DNA of 64,000 bases, taken from the NCBI GenBank assembly GCA_964425605.1, contig CAYRNR010000015.1, positions 1-64,000 of the forward strand, read 5' to 3'. The notes under the pieces were generated by a model, which was given only the letters and a program-made list of their open reading frames with translations, did not search any database and was not told the origin of the DNA. The position numbers and the translations under genes are program-made. This DNA is from CAYRNR01 sp964425605. Its GTDB lineage: Bacteria > Myxococcota_A > UBA796 > UBA9615 > CAYRNR01. This document shows positions 1 to 7,331 of the stretch, piece by piece. The first letter of the stretch is position 1, and every line of letters starts with the position of its first letter.

Positions 1-1
1 C

Positions 2-649
2 CCGGCCGCGGCTCCGCCCATGCCTCCGCCGGCTCCAGCCGCGGCTCCGCCCACACCTCCGCCGGCCCCGGCCGTCGAACCGACCCCGGAGCCGACCCCG
101 GAGCCAACCCCCGCCCCCGCAGCTGACGAGCCCGATCCCAACTACGACACCTTCGCGTTCCCCACCGCCGGCGCTCAGGGCGTGGACGACGTCGGCCCCT
201 CCGACTACGCCGACGACGACTTCGACGAGGAGCCCAAGAAGGGCAAGGGCAAGATGGTGGTCTTCGGCTGCATCGGCTGTTTGCTGCTGCTGTGCTGCAT
301 CGGCCTCATCGCCGCCACCCCCCTGTACATCCTGCCCGCCCTCGGCATGGCCTCCATCGGCGGCCCTGCCGGCGACGACTGGGCCGACGGCATCGAGAAC
401 GTCGACATCTCCGCCTGGGAGTCCACCTCCTGGGGCCACATCCGCATCCAGCAGGACACCGTCAACGTCTACGAGGCCAACTCCACCGACGCCTCCGTCG
501 CCGAGACCAAGAGCCAGGGCGACACCCTCGAGTACTACGGCTTCGACGAGTCCATGACCTTCTTCAAGGTCAAGACCGCCGGCGGCTCCGAGGGCTACAT
601 CGCAGTCGCCGACGCCGAGATCCCCATCGAACCCATCCAGGCCGGTTGA
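2..649 (+). CDS. Pro/Ala-rich membrane protein with C-terminal SH3-like domain (5' partial)
   Basis: The frame is open from the left edge; the first in-frame ATG (base 20) lies inside an Ala/Pro-rich run, so the true start is probably outside the window. Visible order: a Pro/Ala/Glu-rich linker with repeated PTPE units (about residues 1-45 of the visible part), an acidic Asp/Glu stretch, a short Lys-rich stop-transfer-like patch, one Cys/Leu-rich membrane segment, then about 75 residues resembling a bacterial SH3-type beta domain, ending in a stop at 647-649. This suggests a cytoplasmic low-complexity region, one membrane span and an extracytoplasmic SH3-like module that may bind peptidoglycan. 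That function is inference; no catalytic motif is visible. Wobble positions are almost all C, more extreme than in most neighbours. The stop codon overlaps the -35 box of the tRNA promoter. Confidence 0.7.
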   Translation, partial: PAAAPPMPPPAPAAAPPTPPPAPAVEPTPEPTPEPTPAPAADEPDPNYDTFAFPTAGAQGVDDVGPSDYADDDFDEEPKKGKGKMVVFGCIGCLLLLCCIGLIAATPLYILPALGMASIGGPAGDDWADGIENVDISAWESTSWGHIRIQQDTVNVYEANSTDASVAETKSQGDTLEYYGFDESMTFFKVKTAGGSEGYIAVADAEIPIEPIQAG

Positions 650-674
650 CAACCCCAAAAAGGACCGCTATAAA
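646..674 (+). promoter_or_regulatory. Strong sigma-70-type promoter of tRNA-fMet
   Basis: TTGACA at 646-651 (perfect -35), a 17-nt spacer, and TATAAA at 669-674 (5/6 -10). The predicted start at about 681 is only some 7 nt before the mature tRNA 5' end. The -35 hexamer contains the TGA stop of the upstream gene. Confidence 0.75.
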
Positions 675-687
675 CCCCTCCTCGTGA

Positions 688-739
<52 letters not shown>

Positions 740-764
<25 letters not shown>

Positions 765-827
765 AACGTCAAACGGGACCGGCAACGGTCCCGTTTTTCG
801 TTTGGTAGCGGGGGCTGGATTCGAACC
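740..827. repeat. Long inverted repeat: tRNA-fMet 3' part mirrored downstream
   Basis: Bases 740-780 (T arm, acceptor 3' strand, CCA and terminator left arm) are the reverse complement of 787-827 with only two mismatches (769/798 and 770/797) around a 6-nt loop. The mirrored copy therefore holds the 3' T-loop and acceptor of a tRNA on the minus strand, but no matching 5' half follows it. It may be a remnant of a convergent tRNA gene or of an integration event. Confidence 0.8.
771..798 (+). terminator. Rho-independent terminator of tRNA-fMet
   Basis: The stem pairs 771-780 with 787-796 (10 bp), with a 6-nt loop, and the T run 794-798 overlaps the 3' arm. It begins 7 nt after the tRNA CCA. The A run on the left arm would let it work in both directions. 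Confidence 0.8.
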
Positions 828-839
828 CGCACCCGAGTC

Positions 840-982
840 CTCGTTCCGACGGTCCCCGTCGGAACGTCCTGCCCCCGGCGCTCCAGCGCCGTTCCCCTAC
901 CAGCCCAAGCCACCCAGAGGGCTTCCCTGCCTCCCGCCTGGAGTCGGGAGTGGGTGCTTCGAGGGCTTCGGGCTGCTGACCT
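840..982. repeat. Dispersed intergenic repeat, copy A
   Basis: Shares a left block (CTCGTTCCGACGGTCCCC), a GGCGCT/AGCGCC hairpin block, and a 53-nt identical right block (930-982) with copy C at 2934-3093. In this copy the left block forms an 8-bp perfect hairpin. It lies between the tRNA and the stop of the first tandem paralogue. Confidence 0.75.
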
Positions 983-1003
983 TCCCAGGGCGGGTCGAGC
1001 GCC

Positions 1004-1738
1004 TTACTGCCGATTCAAGACGGCCAGGATTCCCGCTTTGTCCAGATGCGTCTTCCCCTCCCAGTCGCTCCTCTCGATGGTCGTGGTCTCCCCGTCCCGG
1101 CCCGCCTCGAACTCGTACACCAGAACCGTGCACACGTGATCTTCCGAGTACGGCAACCTGCTGAGGAACACCGGAAGCTTGACCAGACCTTCGTCGATCC
1201 AGCCGGCCGCTTCGTCGCGAGTCATCTTCCGCGAGCCCTTCGTGAAGTTCTGGGCCGTGACGACGACGGCGAAGAGGCGGTAGCGCCCCTCGCGTAGCCC
1301 GAAGCCGCTCTTGAGGAATTCCGCGAAGCAGGCAAACCTGCTCCGTGTCGACGGACCAGCGAAGCGATCGGAGCCGGAGTCGGCTCGACCCTCGGCATCG
1401 ATCTTCTCCAGCCGTGTGACCTGTGCGAATCCGTCGTCCAAGACGAAGTAGGTGAGTTCGCTGTAGCCGGCCTCGGACAGGACTCCTCGTAGGTGACTGT
1501 CCGCGTTCTCCAGGTCGGGGTCCTCCAGGTCCGGCACGACTTGCGATCGCTCGAGGACGTGGTGCGCCGAGTAGTGGGGCGGGGGGAGGTCGAACCTCGG
1601 AAGTCCTTGCGCGATGTCAGGTGGAGTTGGCCAATCGTCGTCGTCCGAAGCCATCACGGGCCCACCGCAACAACCGGGGATCAGCGCCGCCATCGCGGTG
1701 ATCGCCAACAGCATCGACCCGAGCGGATATCTCAACAC
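1004..1738 (-). CDS. Secreted/lipoprotein-like protein, tandem paralogue 1
   Basis: 244 aa, function not recognised. A hydrophobic N-terminal segment ends in LIPGCC, a plausible lipobox, so it is probably exported. The start used is GTG at 1738; an ATG at 1714 is also possible. From about residue 45 it aligns along its whole length with the neighbour at 1890-2759. Shared blocks are LPRF(D/E)LPPP, VVPDLE, SGFGLR.GRYRLFA, CTVLVYEFEAG and a C-terminal H.(D/E).AGIL. The conserved region holds two aromatic-rich beta-like blocks and a conserved Cys near the C-terminus, but no catalytic motif. The pair looks like a local duplication with repeat copies around it. Confidence 0.75.
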   Translation of the reverse strand: MLRYPLGSMLLAITAMAALIPGCCGGPVMASDDDDWPTPPDIAQGLPRFDLPPPHYSAHHVLERSQVVPDLEDPDLENADSHLRGVLSEAGYSELTYFVLDDGFAQVTRLEKIDAEGRADSGSDRFAGPSTRSRFACFAEFLKSGFGLREGRYRLFAVVVTAQNFTKGSRKMTRDEAAGWIDEGLVKLPVFLSRLPYSEDHVCTVLVYEFEAGRDGETTTIERSDWEGKTHLDKAGILAVLNRQ

Positions 1739-1824
1739 GGCCCCCAGGCACCACCCAACTGCACCTGGAGTCTATCGCACGGCCGTCGCACGGCCAACGA
1801 GGAGATCCTGGTAGCTTCTCCACT

Positions 1825-1870
1825 CCTCGTTCCGACGGTCCCCCGTCCGCCTGCGGCCCTCAGAAGGCGC
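1825..1870. repeat. Dispersed intergenic repeat, copy B (truncated)
   Basis: Only the left block of the family is present, sharing about 34 nt with copy C (CTCGTTCCGACGGTCCCCC, then a CCTGCGGCCC-like stretch). It sits between the two tandem paralogues in the same orientation as copies A and C. Confidence 0.65.
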
Positions 1871-1889
1871 GGGTGGCTAGACACGCAGC

Positions 1890-2759
1890 CTAGGGTCGCC
1901 CCAGGTACCCGAGGATGCCCGCCCTCTCCAGATGTGCGCGACCCACGTGCGGGCTCGGATCGAGGACCTCGACGCTGCCGTCATCGCCCGCCTCGAACTC
2001 GTAGACCAGGACGGTGCATTGGTGGTTCGCGGTGTAGGGGAGGTCCTTCAGCGACCAGGGGAGGGAGGCGAGCCCTTCCGCGGACCACTGGGTGGCCTCG
2101 TCGCGCGAGATACGTTGCTTGCTGCGCCTCACCTCGTGGTTCGTGACCACGAACGCGAAGAGCCTGTATCGGCCTGAGCGCAGGCCGAATCCGGTGGAGA
2201 GGAACTCGACGAGCCTGGCGAAGGAGTGTTGTTCGCCGGGATCCATGAAGCGATCCGATTCGGGGGCGGGTTCGGCGTCGCGGGTGGTCTTCTCGAGTCG
2301 CGTGACCAGGGCAAACCCCTCGTCGACAACGAAGTAGGCGAGGTCTCCGTATCCGGCTTCACCGAGCGCCCTCTTCAGGTGTCTGTCCGCGTCACCCAGG
2401 GAAGGCGCTTCCAGGTCCGGCACGACCTGGTCCCGTTCGAGGACCTCCAGGGCCGAATAGAACGGAGGAGGGAGCTCGAAGCGCGGCAGGGCGGACTGTT
2501 CGGGAACGGGCGCGTGCGTTTCCGTCGTGCTGCCCGAAATCGGTTGGGTGGAGCCCTCGACCTCCAACTCACCGACGGTCCCGTACGTACCGTCCCAGCC
2601 CTCCTCGTCGAAGATCAGCCGGGCGAAGCGGTCGGGGATGGCGTCGGGCGCGGGGGGATCCTCGGCACCACGACCCGTGCACCACAGGACGATGACGCCG
2701 ACGGTGACGATGAGAGCTCCACCGATGAATGCGGGATTGCTGAAGACGGATCGAGCCAC
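1890..2759 (-). CDS. Membrane-anchored/secreted protein, tandem paralogue 2
   Basis: 289 aa, GTG start at 2759 preceded by a GGGGGAAG-like ribosome site. One N-terminal hydrophobic segment (about residues 10-27) is a signal anchor, and a Cys follows it but not in a good lipobox. A variable linker of about 60 residues leads into the domain shared with the 1004-1738 protein, which is also extracytoplasmic-like. The conserved Cys (QCTVLVYEFEAG) and the C-terminal AGIL block are kept, so both copies appear functional rather than decaying. No family is recognised. The linker difference and different anchors suggest divergence after duplication. Confidence 0.75.
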   Translation of the reverse strand: MARSVFSNPAFIGGALIVTVGVIVLWCTGRGAEDPPAPDAIPDRFARLIFDEEGWDGTYGTVGELEVEGSTQPISGSTTETHAPVPEQSALPRFELPPPFYSALEVLERDQVVPDLEAPSLGDADRHLKRALGEAGYGDLAYFVVDEGFALVTRLEKTTRDAEPAPESDRFMDPGEQHSFARLVEFLSTGFGLRSGRYRLFAFVVTNHEVRRSKQRISRDEATQWSAEGLASLPWSLKDLPYTANHQCTVLVYEFEAGDDGSVEVLDPSPHVGRAHLERAGILGYLGRP

Positions 2760-2855
2760 GTGCTTCCCCCGGTACGGTCATCCAGTTGGCAGGGGATTCT
2801 ATCGGAGAGGCCGGTCCTCGACCATTCTCGAGGCGACCGCGGATTTGCACCAGAT

Positions 2856-2926
2856 TCCCCCAAAAACCCCATCCACCCCCTCCAAAATCTCATTTCGAAA
2901 CGTTGACGTTTCCTCTTCACCGCCCT
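2856..2926. repeat. 71-nt repeat R2, copy 1
   Basis: Matches 4318-4389 base for base apart from a single 1-nt indel. It contains an inverted repeat GAAACGT-TG-ACGTTTC at 2897-2912. In the minus direction it lies about 95 nt upstream of the GTG start of paralogue 2. Confidence 0.85.
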
Positions 2927-2933
2927 TCACAAC

Positions 2934-3093
2934 TCGTTCCGACGGTCCCCCGTCCGCGTGCGGCCCACGGCACGTTCTCCCCCCGGCGCTCAAGCGCCGA
3001 TCTCCGATACCGACTGTCGAAACCCCCGAGCACTTCCCCGCCTCCCGCCTGGAGTCGGGAGTGGGTGCTTCGAGGGCTTCGGGCTGCTGACCT
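2934..3093. repeat. Dispersed intergenic repeat, copy C
   Basis: The full-length second member of the family: left block at 2934-2968, hairpin block GGCGCT...AGCGCC near 2985-2998, and a right block 3041-3093 identical over 53 nt to 930-982. Same orientation as copies A and B. Confidence 0.75.
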
Positions 3094-3255
3094 CTCCCGA
3101 TCCCATCTTGTCCCCAGCACCCTCCCTCCACACACTCCGCTCCTTTCCACTGGCAGATCTCCTGACGTCCTCTCTTCCCCCACCCGCCGACTCCGGCCGG
3201 CGCCGCTGCGGCGCCGGTGCTCCTGGCTCATCGGGTCCTCACGGCGCGTTCCTTC

Positions 3256-3270
3256 GGTCGACGTTCGACC
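3256..3270. promoter_or_regulatory. Perfect dyad GGTCGA-N3-TCGACC upstream of the lipoprotein gene
   Basis: A six-base arm dyad with a 3-nt centre, ending 19 nt before the ATG at 3290. It could be an operator. No good -35/-10 pair or Shine-Dalgarno was found beside it. Confidence 0.3.
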
Positions 3271-3289
3271 GCGGTGATATCCTCTAGTT

Positions 3290-4243
3290 ATGGGGATCGA
3301 CAAACCCACCCGAACTACCGCGGGTTGTGCCATTGCACTCACCTGGCTGTTCTGCGGATGTGCTGCGAGCCGCGGGCTCGAACCTGAGCGGATCCATCTG
3401 ACGAACCAACACGCCGCATCGCTGGACGTCGTGCTGGACATCCAGTCCTACCCGGTCTGTGAGCGATGCGATGTGGTGCTCGAATGGGGAGATGTCACTT
3501 CGGACATCCTCGGGAACCCTCTCGAGCCTGGCGAGGATGTCATAGCCACAGCGATCACGATCTACGCCGGGTTCACTGAACAGGAGCTCGAGGAGTGGCT
3601 ATCGGAGTCACGGATCACCCAAGAGCCCCCGATCACGCTCTTCTTCGAGCCGGACGGTGCCACGTCCGCACACCTGTCCGACCACACGATGTGGGGGACG
3701 GATGTCGGCATCGTGGATTGGTTCACCTCGGATGACTTCGTCTGGCTACTCTCTCTCCGGTCGGACGACCTGTACACCGATCTGGGTGGATTGGCTGCTT
3801 TCCTGAGCCCCGATCCGAACAGCAGCGTCTCCAGGGTCGAGCTGAGGGATGGGAGTACGGACGTGGGTGTGATCGCGGACCTGCTCGCGCTGCCGCCGGT
3901 CGAGGTGCCCCTGGGTACGGCCTTCGCGGTCGACTGGTCTGCCATCGATACGGATGGGTTCGGAGATCACCTCGAACTCGAATCGATCGACCAGATCGTG
4001 GTGGAGCACTTCGAGCACGTCGCACTCTCGGGGCTCGATTCCACGAACGTCTGGGAGTTCGAGTCCCTCTCCAGCCGGCGCTGGATCGCCGACGTGAACG
4101 TCGAGACCGAGTTGGACGTCACGGCCCTCGGCGGGGCCCACGGCCGCTTCGAAGGGATAACGGCGGAGGGTACGTGGCTTCTATCCCTCCGCTCCAGCTC
4201 GACCAAGACACCGCGATTCCTGGCAGCACTCACTGTGCCGTAG
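3290..4243 (+). CDS. Putative lipoprotein of unknown function
   Basis: 317 aa. The N-terminus has two basic residues, a hydrophobic stretch and WLFCGCAA, a lipobox-like site, so it is probably an outer-membrane or periplasmic lipoprotein. The remaining sequence is acidic, with alternating beta-type hydrophobic segments and many Asp/Glu; no domain is recognised. It ends with a basic KTPRFLAALTVP tail. Codon use is less strictly GC-ending than in neighbouring core genes, which fits a recently acquired or fast-evolving gene. No clear ribosome site precedes the ATG. It is isolated, with more than 185 nt to the next gene. Confidence 0.75.
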   Translation: MGIDKPTRTTAGCAIALTWLFCGCAASRGLEPERIHLTNQHAASLDVVLDIQSYPVCERCDVVLEWGDVTSDILGNPLEPGEDVIATAITIYAGFTEQELEEWLSESRITQEPPITLFFEPDGATSAHLSDHTMWGTDVGIVDWFTSDDFVWLLSLRSDDLYTDLGGLAAFLSPDPNSSVSRVELRDGSTDVGVIADLLALPPVEVPLGTAFAVDWSAIDTDGFGDHLELESIDQIVVEHFEHVALSGLDSTNVWEFESLSSRRWIADVNVETELDVTALGGAHGRFEGITAEGTWLLSLRSSSTKTPRFLAALTVP

Positions 4244-4317
4244 GCACGTCCAGCCGGTTCCTCGCCACCCGGGCCGTGGGGCGACGCGATGTAGGAGGGG
4301 ACTGACACGTCGCCAAA

Positions 4318-4389
4318 TCCCCCAAAAACCCCAATCCACCCCCTCCAAAATCTCATTTCGAAACGTTGACGTTTCCTCTTCACCGCCCT
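4318..4389. repeat. 72-nt repeat R2, copy 2
   Basis: Same sequence as 2856-2926 with one extra A near 4333. The internal dyad GAAACGT-TG-ACGTTTC is at 4360-4375. It lies 42 nt upstream of the regulator gene at 4432, so the dyad or the TTGACG within it could act as part of a promoter there. Confidence 0.85.
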
Positions 4390-4431
4390 AAGTTTCAACG
4401 TGTAATCCTTCCGACCTGAGGGGAAACGGTC

Positions 4432-5802
4432 GTGTCTCTCATACTCGTGATCGAGGATCAGGACGATCTTCGCATCCACCTCGTGGATCTGTTCCGCAGC
4501 TGCGGCTACTCGGTGGATGGCGCCGCGGACGGCCAGGTGGCCGTGGAGCTGCTGGACGACAAGGTCTACGACCTGGTGCTGACGGACCTGCGCCTGGGGC
4601 ATCAGGTGGACGGTCTGGACCTGCTGGACTACGTCAAGGAACGCCACCCGGACACCGAGGTGATCATCATGACCGCCTACGGCTCGGTGGAGGGCGGGGT
4701 CGTGGCGATCCAGCGGGGGGCGTACGACTACCTGACCAAGCCGTTCCGGGAGCCCGAGGTGCTGCAGCTGGTGCGGCGGGCGCTGGAGCGGGGGGCGAGC
4801 CGGGCCGCGGTGCGGGACACGCCCCAGCCAGACGAGGATCCGAAGCGCGAGGTGGAGGTCATCGGCCGGTCCACGGCGATGATCGGGGTGATGAAGCTCG
4901 TGGCCCAGGTCTCGCACCTGGACTCGACGATCCTGCTGACCGGGGAGAGCGGCACCGGTAAGGACCTCATCGCGCGCACGATCCACAACCTGTCGACGCG
5001 GGACGAGCGGCCGTTCGTGGCGGTGAACTGCGGGGCGATCCCGGAGAACCTGCAGGAGAGCGTTCTCTTCGGACACCTGAAGGGTTCCTTCACCGGGGCC
5101 GTCGCGTCCACCGACGGGCTGTTCCAGGAGGCCAACGACGGGACGCTGTTCCTCGACGAGATCGGGGAGACGGCGCTGATGACCCAGGTCAAGCTGCTCC
5201 GCTTCTTGCAGAGCGGCGAGGTGTTGCGGATCGGCGAGAACCGGCCTCGTATCGTGGACGTGCGGCTGGTGGCGGCGACGAACCAGAACCTGCGCCAGGC
5301 GATCCTCGAGCGGCGCTTCCGCGAGGACCTGTTCTACCGGCTCAACATCATCAGCATCGAGCTGCCGCCGCTGCGGGCGCGCATCGGCGACATCGAGCTG
5401 CTGGCCCACCACTTCGTCCGGCGATACGCGCGCAAGCTGCAGCTGGACGTGCGCGATATCTCTCCCGAGGCGTTCACGGTCCTGGAGCGGTACAGCTGGC
5501 CCGGCAACGTGCGCGAGCTCGAGAACGCCATGGAGCGTTCGGTGGCCCTGGCGCGCGGGCCGATCATCACCCCCGACGAGATCGCCCTGTCCGGCCCGGA
5601 CATGCAGGCGCCGGTGACCGAGGAGCCGCCGCCCCAGGCGATGGACTCGCCCATCGATCCGCCGGTGCTCCCGCTGCGCGAGGTGGAGCGCCGCCACATC
5701 CTCCACGCGATGGAGGTTTTTGGCGGCAGCCGGACCAAGGTGAGCCGCGCCCTGGGAATTTCCAAGAGCACCCTGTGGCGAAAGCTCAAGGAGATGCAGT
5801 AG
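4432..5802 (+). CDS. NtrC-family sigma-54-dependent response regulator
   Basis: 456 aa, GTG start. Three domains: a receiver (1-120) with the acidic pocket E8/D9, phosphoacceptor D52, T/A of MTAYGS and K of YLTKPF; an AAA+ sigma-54 activation domain (about 145-375) with Walker A GESGTGK at 171-177; and a Fis-type helix-turn-helix at the C-terminus (SRTKVSRALGISKSTLWRKL). The sigma-54 contact loop reads GSFTGA at 218-223 instead of the usual GAFTGA. Family knowledge: phosphorylation drives oligomerisation and ATP-dependent opening of sigma-54 promoters. No cognate kinase is adjacent; the nearest kinase in the window is at 32.6 kb and pairing with it is not implied. Confidence 0.92.
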   Translation: MSLILVIEDQDDLRIHLVDLFRSCGYSVDGAADGQVAVELLDDKVYDLVLTDLRLGHQVDGLDLLDYVKERHPDTEVIIMTAYGSVEGGVVAIQRGAYDYLTKPFREPEVLQLVRRALERGASRAAVRDTPQPDEDPKREVEVIGRSTAMIGVMKLVAQVSHLDSTILLTGESGTGKDLIARTIHNLSTRDERPFVAVNCGAIPENLQESVLFGHLKGSFTGAVASTDGLFQEANDGTLFLDEIGETALMTQVKLLRFLQSGEVLRIGENRPRIVDVRLVAATNQNLRQAILERRFREDLFYRLNIISIELPPLRARIGDIELLAHHFVRRYARKLQLDVRDISPEAFTVLERYSWPGNVRELENAMERSVALARGPIITPDEIALSGPDMQAPVTEEPPPQAMDSPIDPPVLPLREVERRHILHAMEVFGGSRTKVSRALGISKSTLWRKLKEMQ

Positions 5803-5850
5803 CATCTGCAGCTCGTCACGCGCGATGGGGGCGTCGACGTCGGAGCGCAG

Positions 5851-6432
5851 ATGACCGACAAGCTCAACGGTTCCGTCCTTTGGCACCGTCCCACCGCCGG
5901 CCGCGGCATGATCCGGGCGACCAACGGCAGACAGTACTTCTTCTCCAGCGACGCGGCCGATGGCCTCGACATCGCCCCGGGGCTCCTCGTCGAGTTCACC
6001 CTGAGCGACGACGGCGGCCCCGCCGAGGCGCGGGACGTCCAGTACGCCGGCGGTCGCCGCCAGGTGGAACTCCAGGACGTGGCCAAGGCCAAGAAGCGCG
6101 GCAAGGGCAAGGTGCCCACGCGCAAGCAGCGCCAGGCCGCGGCCCGATCCCGGAAGAAGCCCGATCCCCCGAAGAAGCCCGTGGCCATGCCCCTGGGCAC
6201 GACGGTCAACCACGCCGAGTGGGGCCCCGGACACGTGATCGCGGCCACCGCGAAGCGGGTGTCGGTGGAGTTCCTGTCGGGGGTGCGCAAGACCTTCAAG
6301 CCGGACGCCCTGGCCGATCTCAGCGGCCCGGACGTGCCCAAGGCGCCGAAGCGTCGCAAGCGGGCGCCGAAGAAGGAGACGCCCAAGGCGACCACCAAGC
6401 GGGTGATCCGGCGGACCAAGGGCGACGCTTGA
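5851..6432 (+). CDS. Basic protein with cold-shock-like N-terminus and DUF3553-like core
   Basis: 193 aa, rich in Lys/Arg. Residues 5-70 resemble a cold-shock-type OB fold (GSVLWHRPTAGRGMI, then FFSSDAADGL and VEFTLSDD), though the RNP aromatics are only partly kept. A Lys/Arg linker (about 75-115) follows, then a small beta module (HAEWGPGHVIAATAKRVSVEF) of the type seen in DUF3553/UvrD-tail-like nucleic-acid-associated modules, and a strongly basic tail. This suggests RNA or DNA binding; the specific role is unknown. It starts 48 nt after the regulator gene, and its stop overlaps the TTG of the phosphoesterase gene (TTGA), implying co-translation. Confidence 0.6.
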   Translation: MTDKLNGSVLWHRPTAGRGMIRATNGRQYFFSSDAADGLDIAPGLLVEFTLSDDGGPAEARDVQYAGGRRQVELQDVAKAKKRGKGKVPTRKQRQAAARSRKKPDPPKKPVAMPLGTTVNHAEWGPGHVIAATAKRVSVEFLSGVRKTFKPDALADLSGPDVPKAPKRRKRAPKKETPKATTKRVIRRTKGDA

Positions 6433-7328
6433 AGATCGTCCACCTCACCGACCTGCACTTCTACCGCCCCGCTCCCGCCGGGCGGCTCCTGGGCAAGCGG
6501 TTCCTCGCCGCGGTGAACCTGTCCCTGGGGGGCCGGGCGGCCGCTTTCGGCGGCGCCGCCCGCGACGCCCTGGTCGACGACGTGCTGGGACAGGACCCGG
6601 ATCTGGTGGTGATCACCGGCGACCTCACCGCCCAGGCCACCCACGCGGAGTTCGAGGCCGCGGCGGCTGCGGTTGGCCCTCTGCTGGAGCGCTTCCCCAC
6701 GGTCCTGCTGGCGGGCAACCACGACCGTTATACCCATGGCTCGATGCGCACGCGGCGCATGGAGAGCTACTTCGGCGCGTTCATGGACGGCGGCTCCTGG
6801 ACTGGCGGCCGCTGGGTGGCGCCGGACGTCAAGCTACCGCCGGCGGTGTTCCACGCGGGTCCCGTCACGGTGCTCAGCCTGGACACGGCGCGCCCGGACC
6901 TCTTCAGCCGTGGGCGCGTCGACGCGGACCAGCTGCGCCGCCTCGAGGTGCTCCTGGCCGGCAAGGAGCTCGCGGACCAGCTGGTGCTGCTGGCCCTGCA
7001 CTATCCGCCGCTGACCCCCGGCGGCGAGCCGTACACCCACGCGACCCACGGCCTTTTGGGCGTCCAGTCCCTGCTCGACGTGCTCCGTGAGCACCCGGTG
7101 GACGCGGTGCTGCACGGCCACGACCATCACTGGCACGTGACCTCCCTGGGTGCCTCCGGCGGTCGCGCGATCCCGGTCCTCAACGGCGGCTCGTCGGGCC
7201 ACGCTCCGGGCGGGGGCCGCTCCCCCGGCTACTTCGTCCTGGATGTCGACGAGGGGACGCTGAGCCGCGTGATCCGTCGCGCGTTCGACGAGGACGATTA
7301 CACCGACGTGGCTGTGGACCTGCCCTGA
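6429..7328 (+). CDS. Calcineurin-like metallophosphoesterase
   Basis: 299 aa, TTG start at 6429 overlapping the previous stop. The complete metal-site series is visible: D8-L-H10, GDLTA, GNHDRY, LALHYPP and GHDHHWH. Family knowledge: a two-metal phosphodiesterase or phosphatase active site. The closest general resemblance is to small soluble 3',5'-cyclic-nucleotide or UDP-sugar phosphoesterases, but the substrate cannot be assigned. No signal peptide is visible, so it is probably cytoplasmic. The gene is convergent with the transglycosylase gene, with 3 nt between the stops. Confidence 0.88.
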   Translation: MKIVHLTDLHFYRPAPAGRLLGKRFLAAVNLSLGGRAAAFGGAARDALVDDVLGQDPDLVVITGDLTAQATHAEFEAAAAAVGPLLERFPTVLLAGNHDRYTHGSMRTRRMESYFGAFMDGGSWTGGRWVAPDVKLPPAVFHAGPVTVLSLDTARPDLFSRGRVDADQLRRLEVLLAGKELADQLVLLALHYPPLTPGGEPYTHATHGLLGVQSLLDVLREHPVDAVLHGHDHHWHVTSLGASGGRAIPVLNGGSSGHAPGGGRSPGYFVLDVDEGTLSRVIRRAFDEDDYTDVAVDLP

Positions 7329-7331
7329 GCG

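Larger units (their letters stand above)
2760..3289. other. 530-nt intergenic region with two repeat families
   Basis: No credible gene is seen. It holds one copy of a 71-72 nt repeat (2856-2926), repeat copy C (2934-3093), and a 15-nt dyad (3256-3270) just ahead of the lipoprotein gene at 3290. The remainder (3094-3255) is C/T-rich without a recognisable element. Confidence 0.6.

Noticed and set aside
801..880. Second tRNA gene on the minus strand
   Set aside because: The T loop, acceptor 3' strand and CCA are present, but no pairing 5' acceptor, D arm or normal anticodon loop (T33 missing) is found upstream; listed as an inverted repeat only.
2615..2920. Short minus-strand peptide gene inside repeat R2 (KRKRQRFEMRFW-type)
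   Set aside because: The same frame shifts by the 1-nt indel in copy 2, so the repeat does not keep a coding frame.
3967..6234. 755-codon minus-strand reading frame
   Set aside because: Antisense to a clear NtrC-type gene and neighbours; low-complexity His/Arg/Leu content typical of a high-GC shadow frame.
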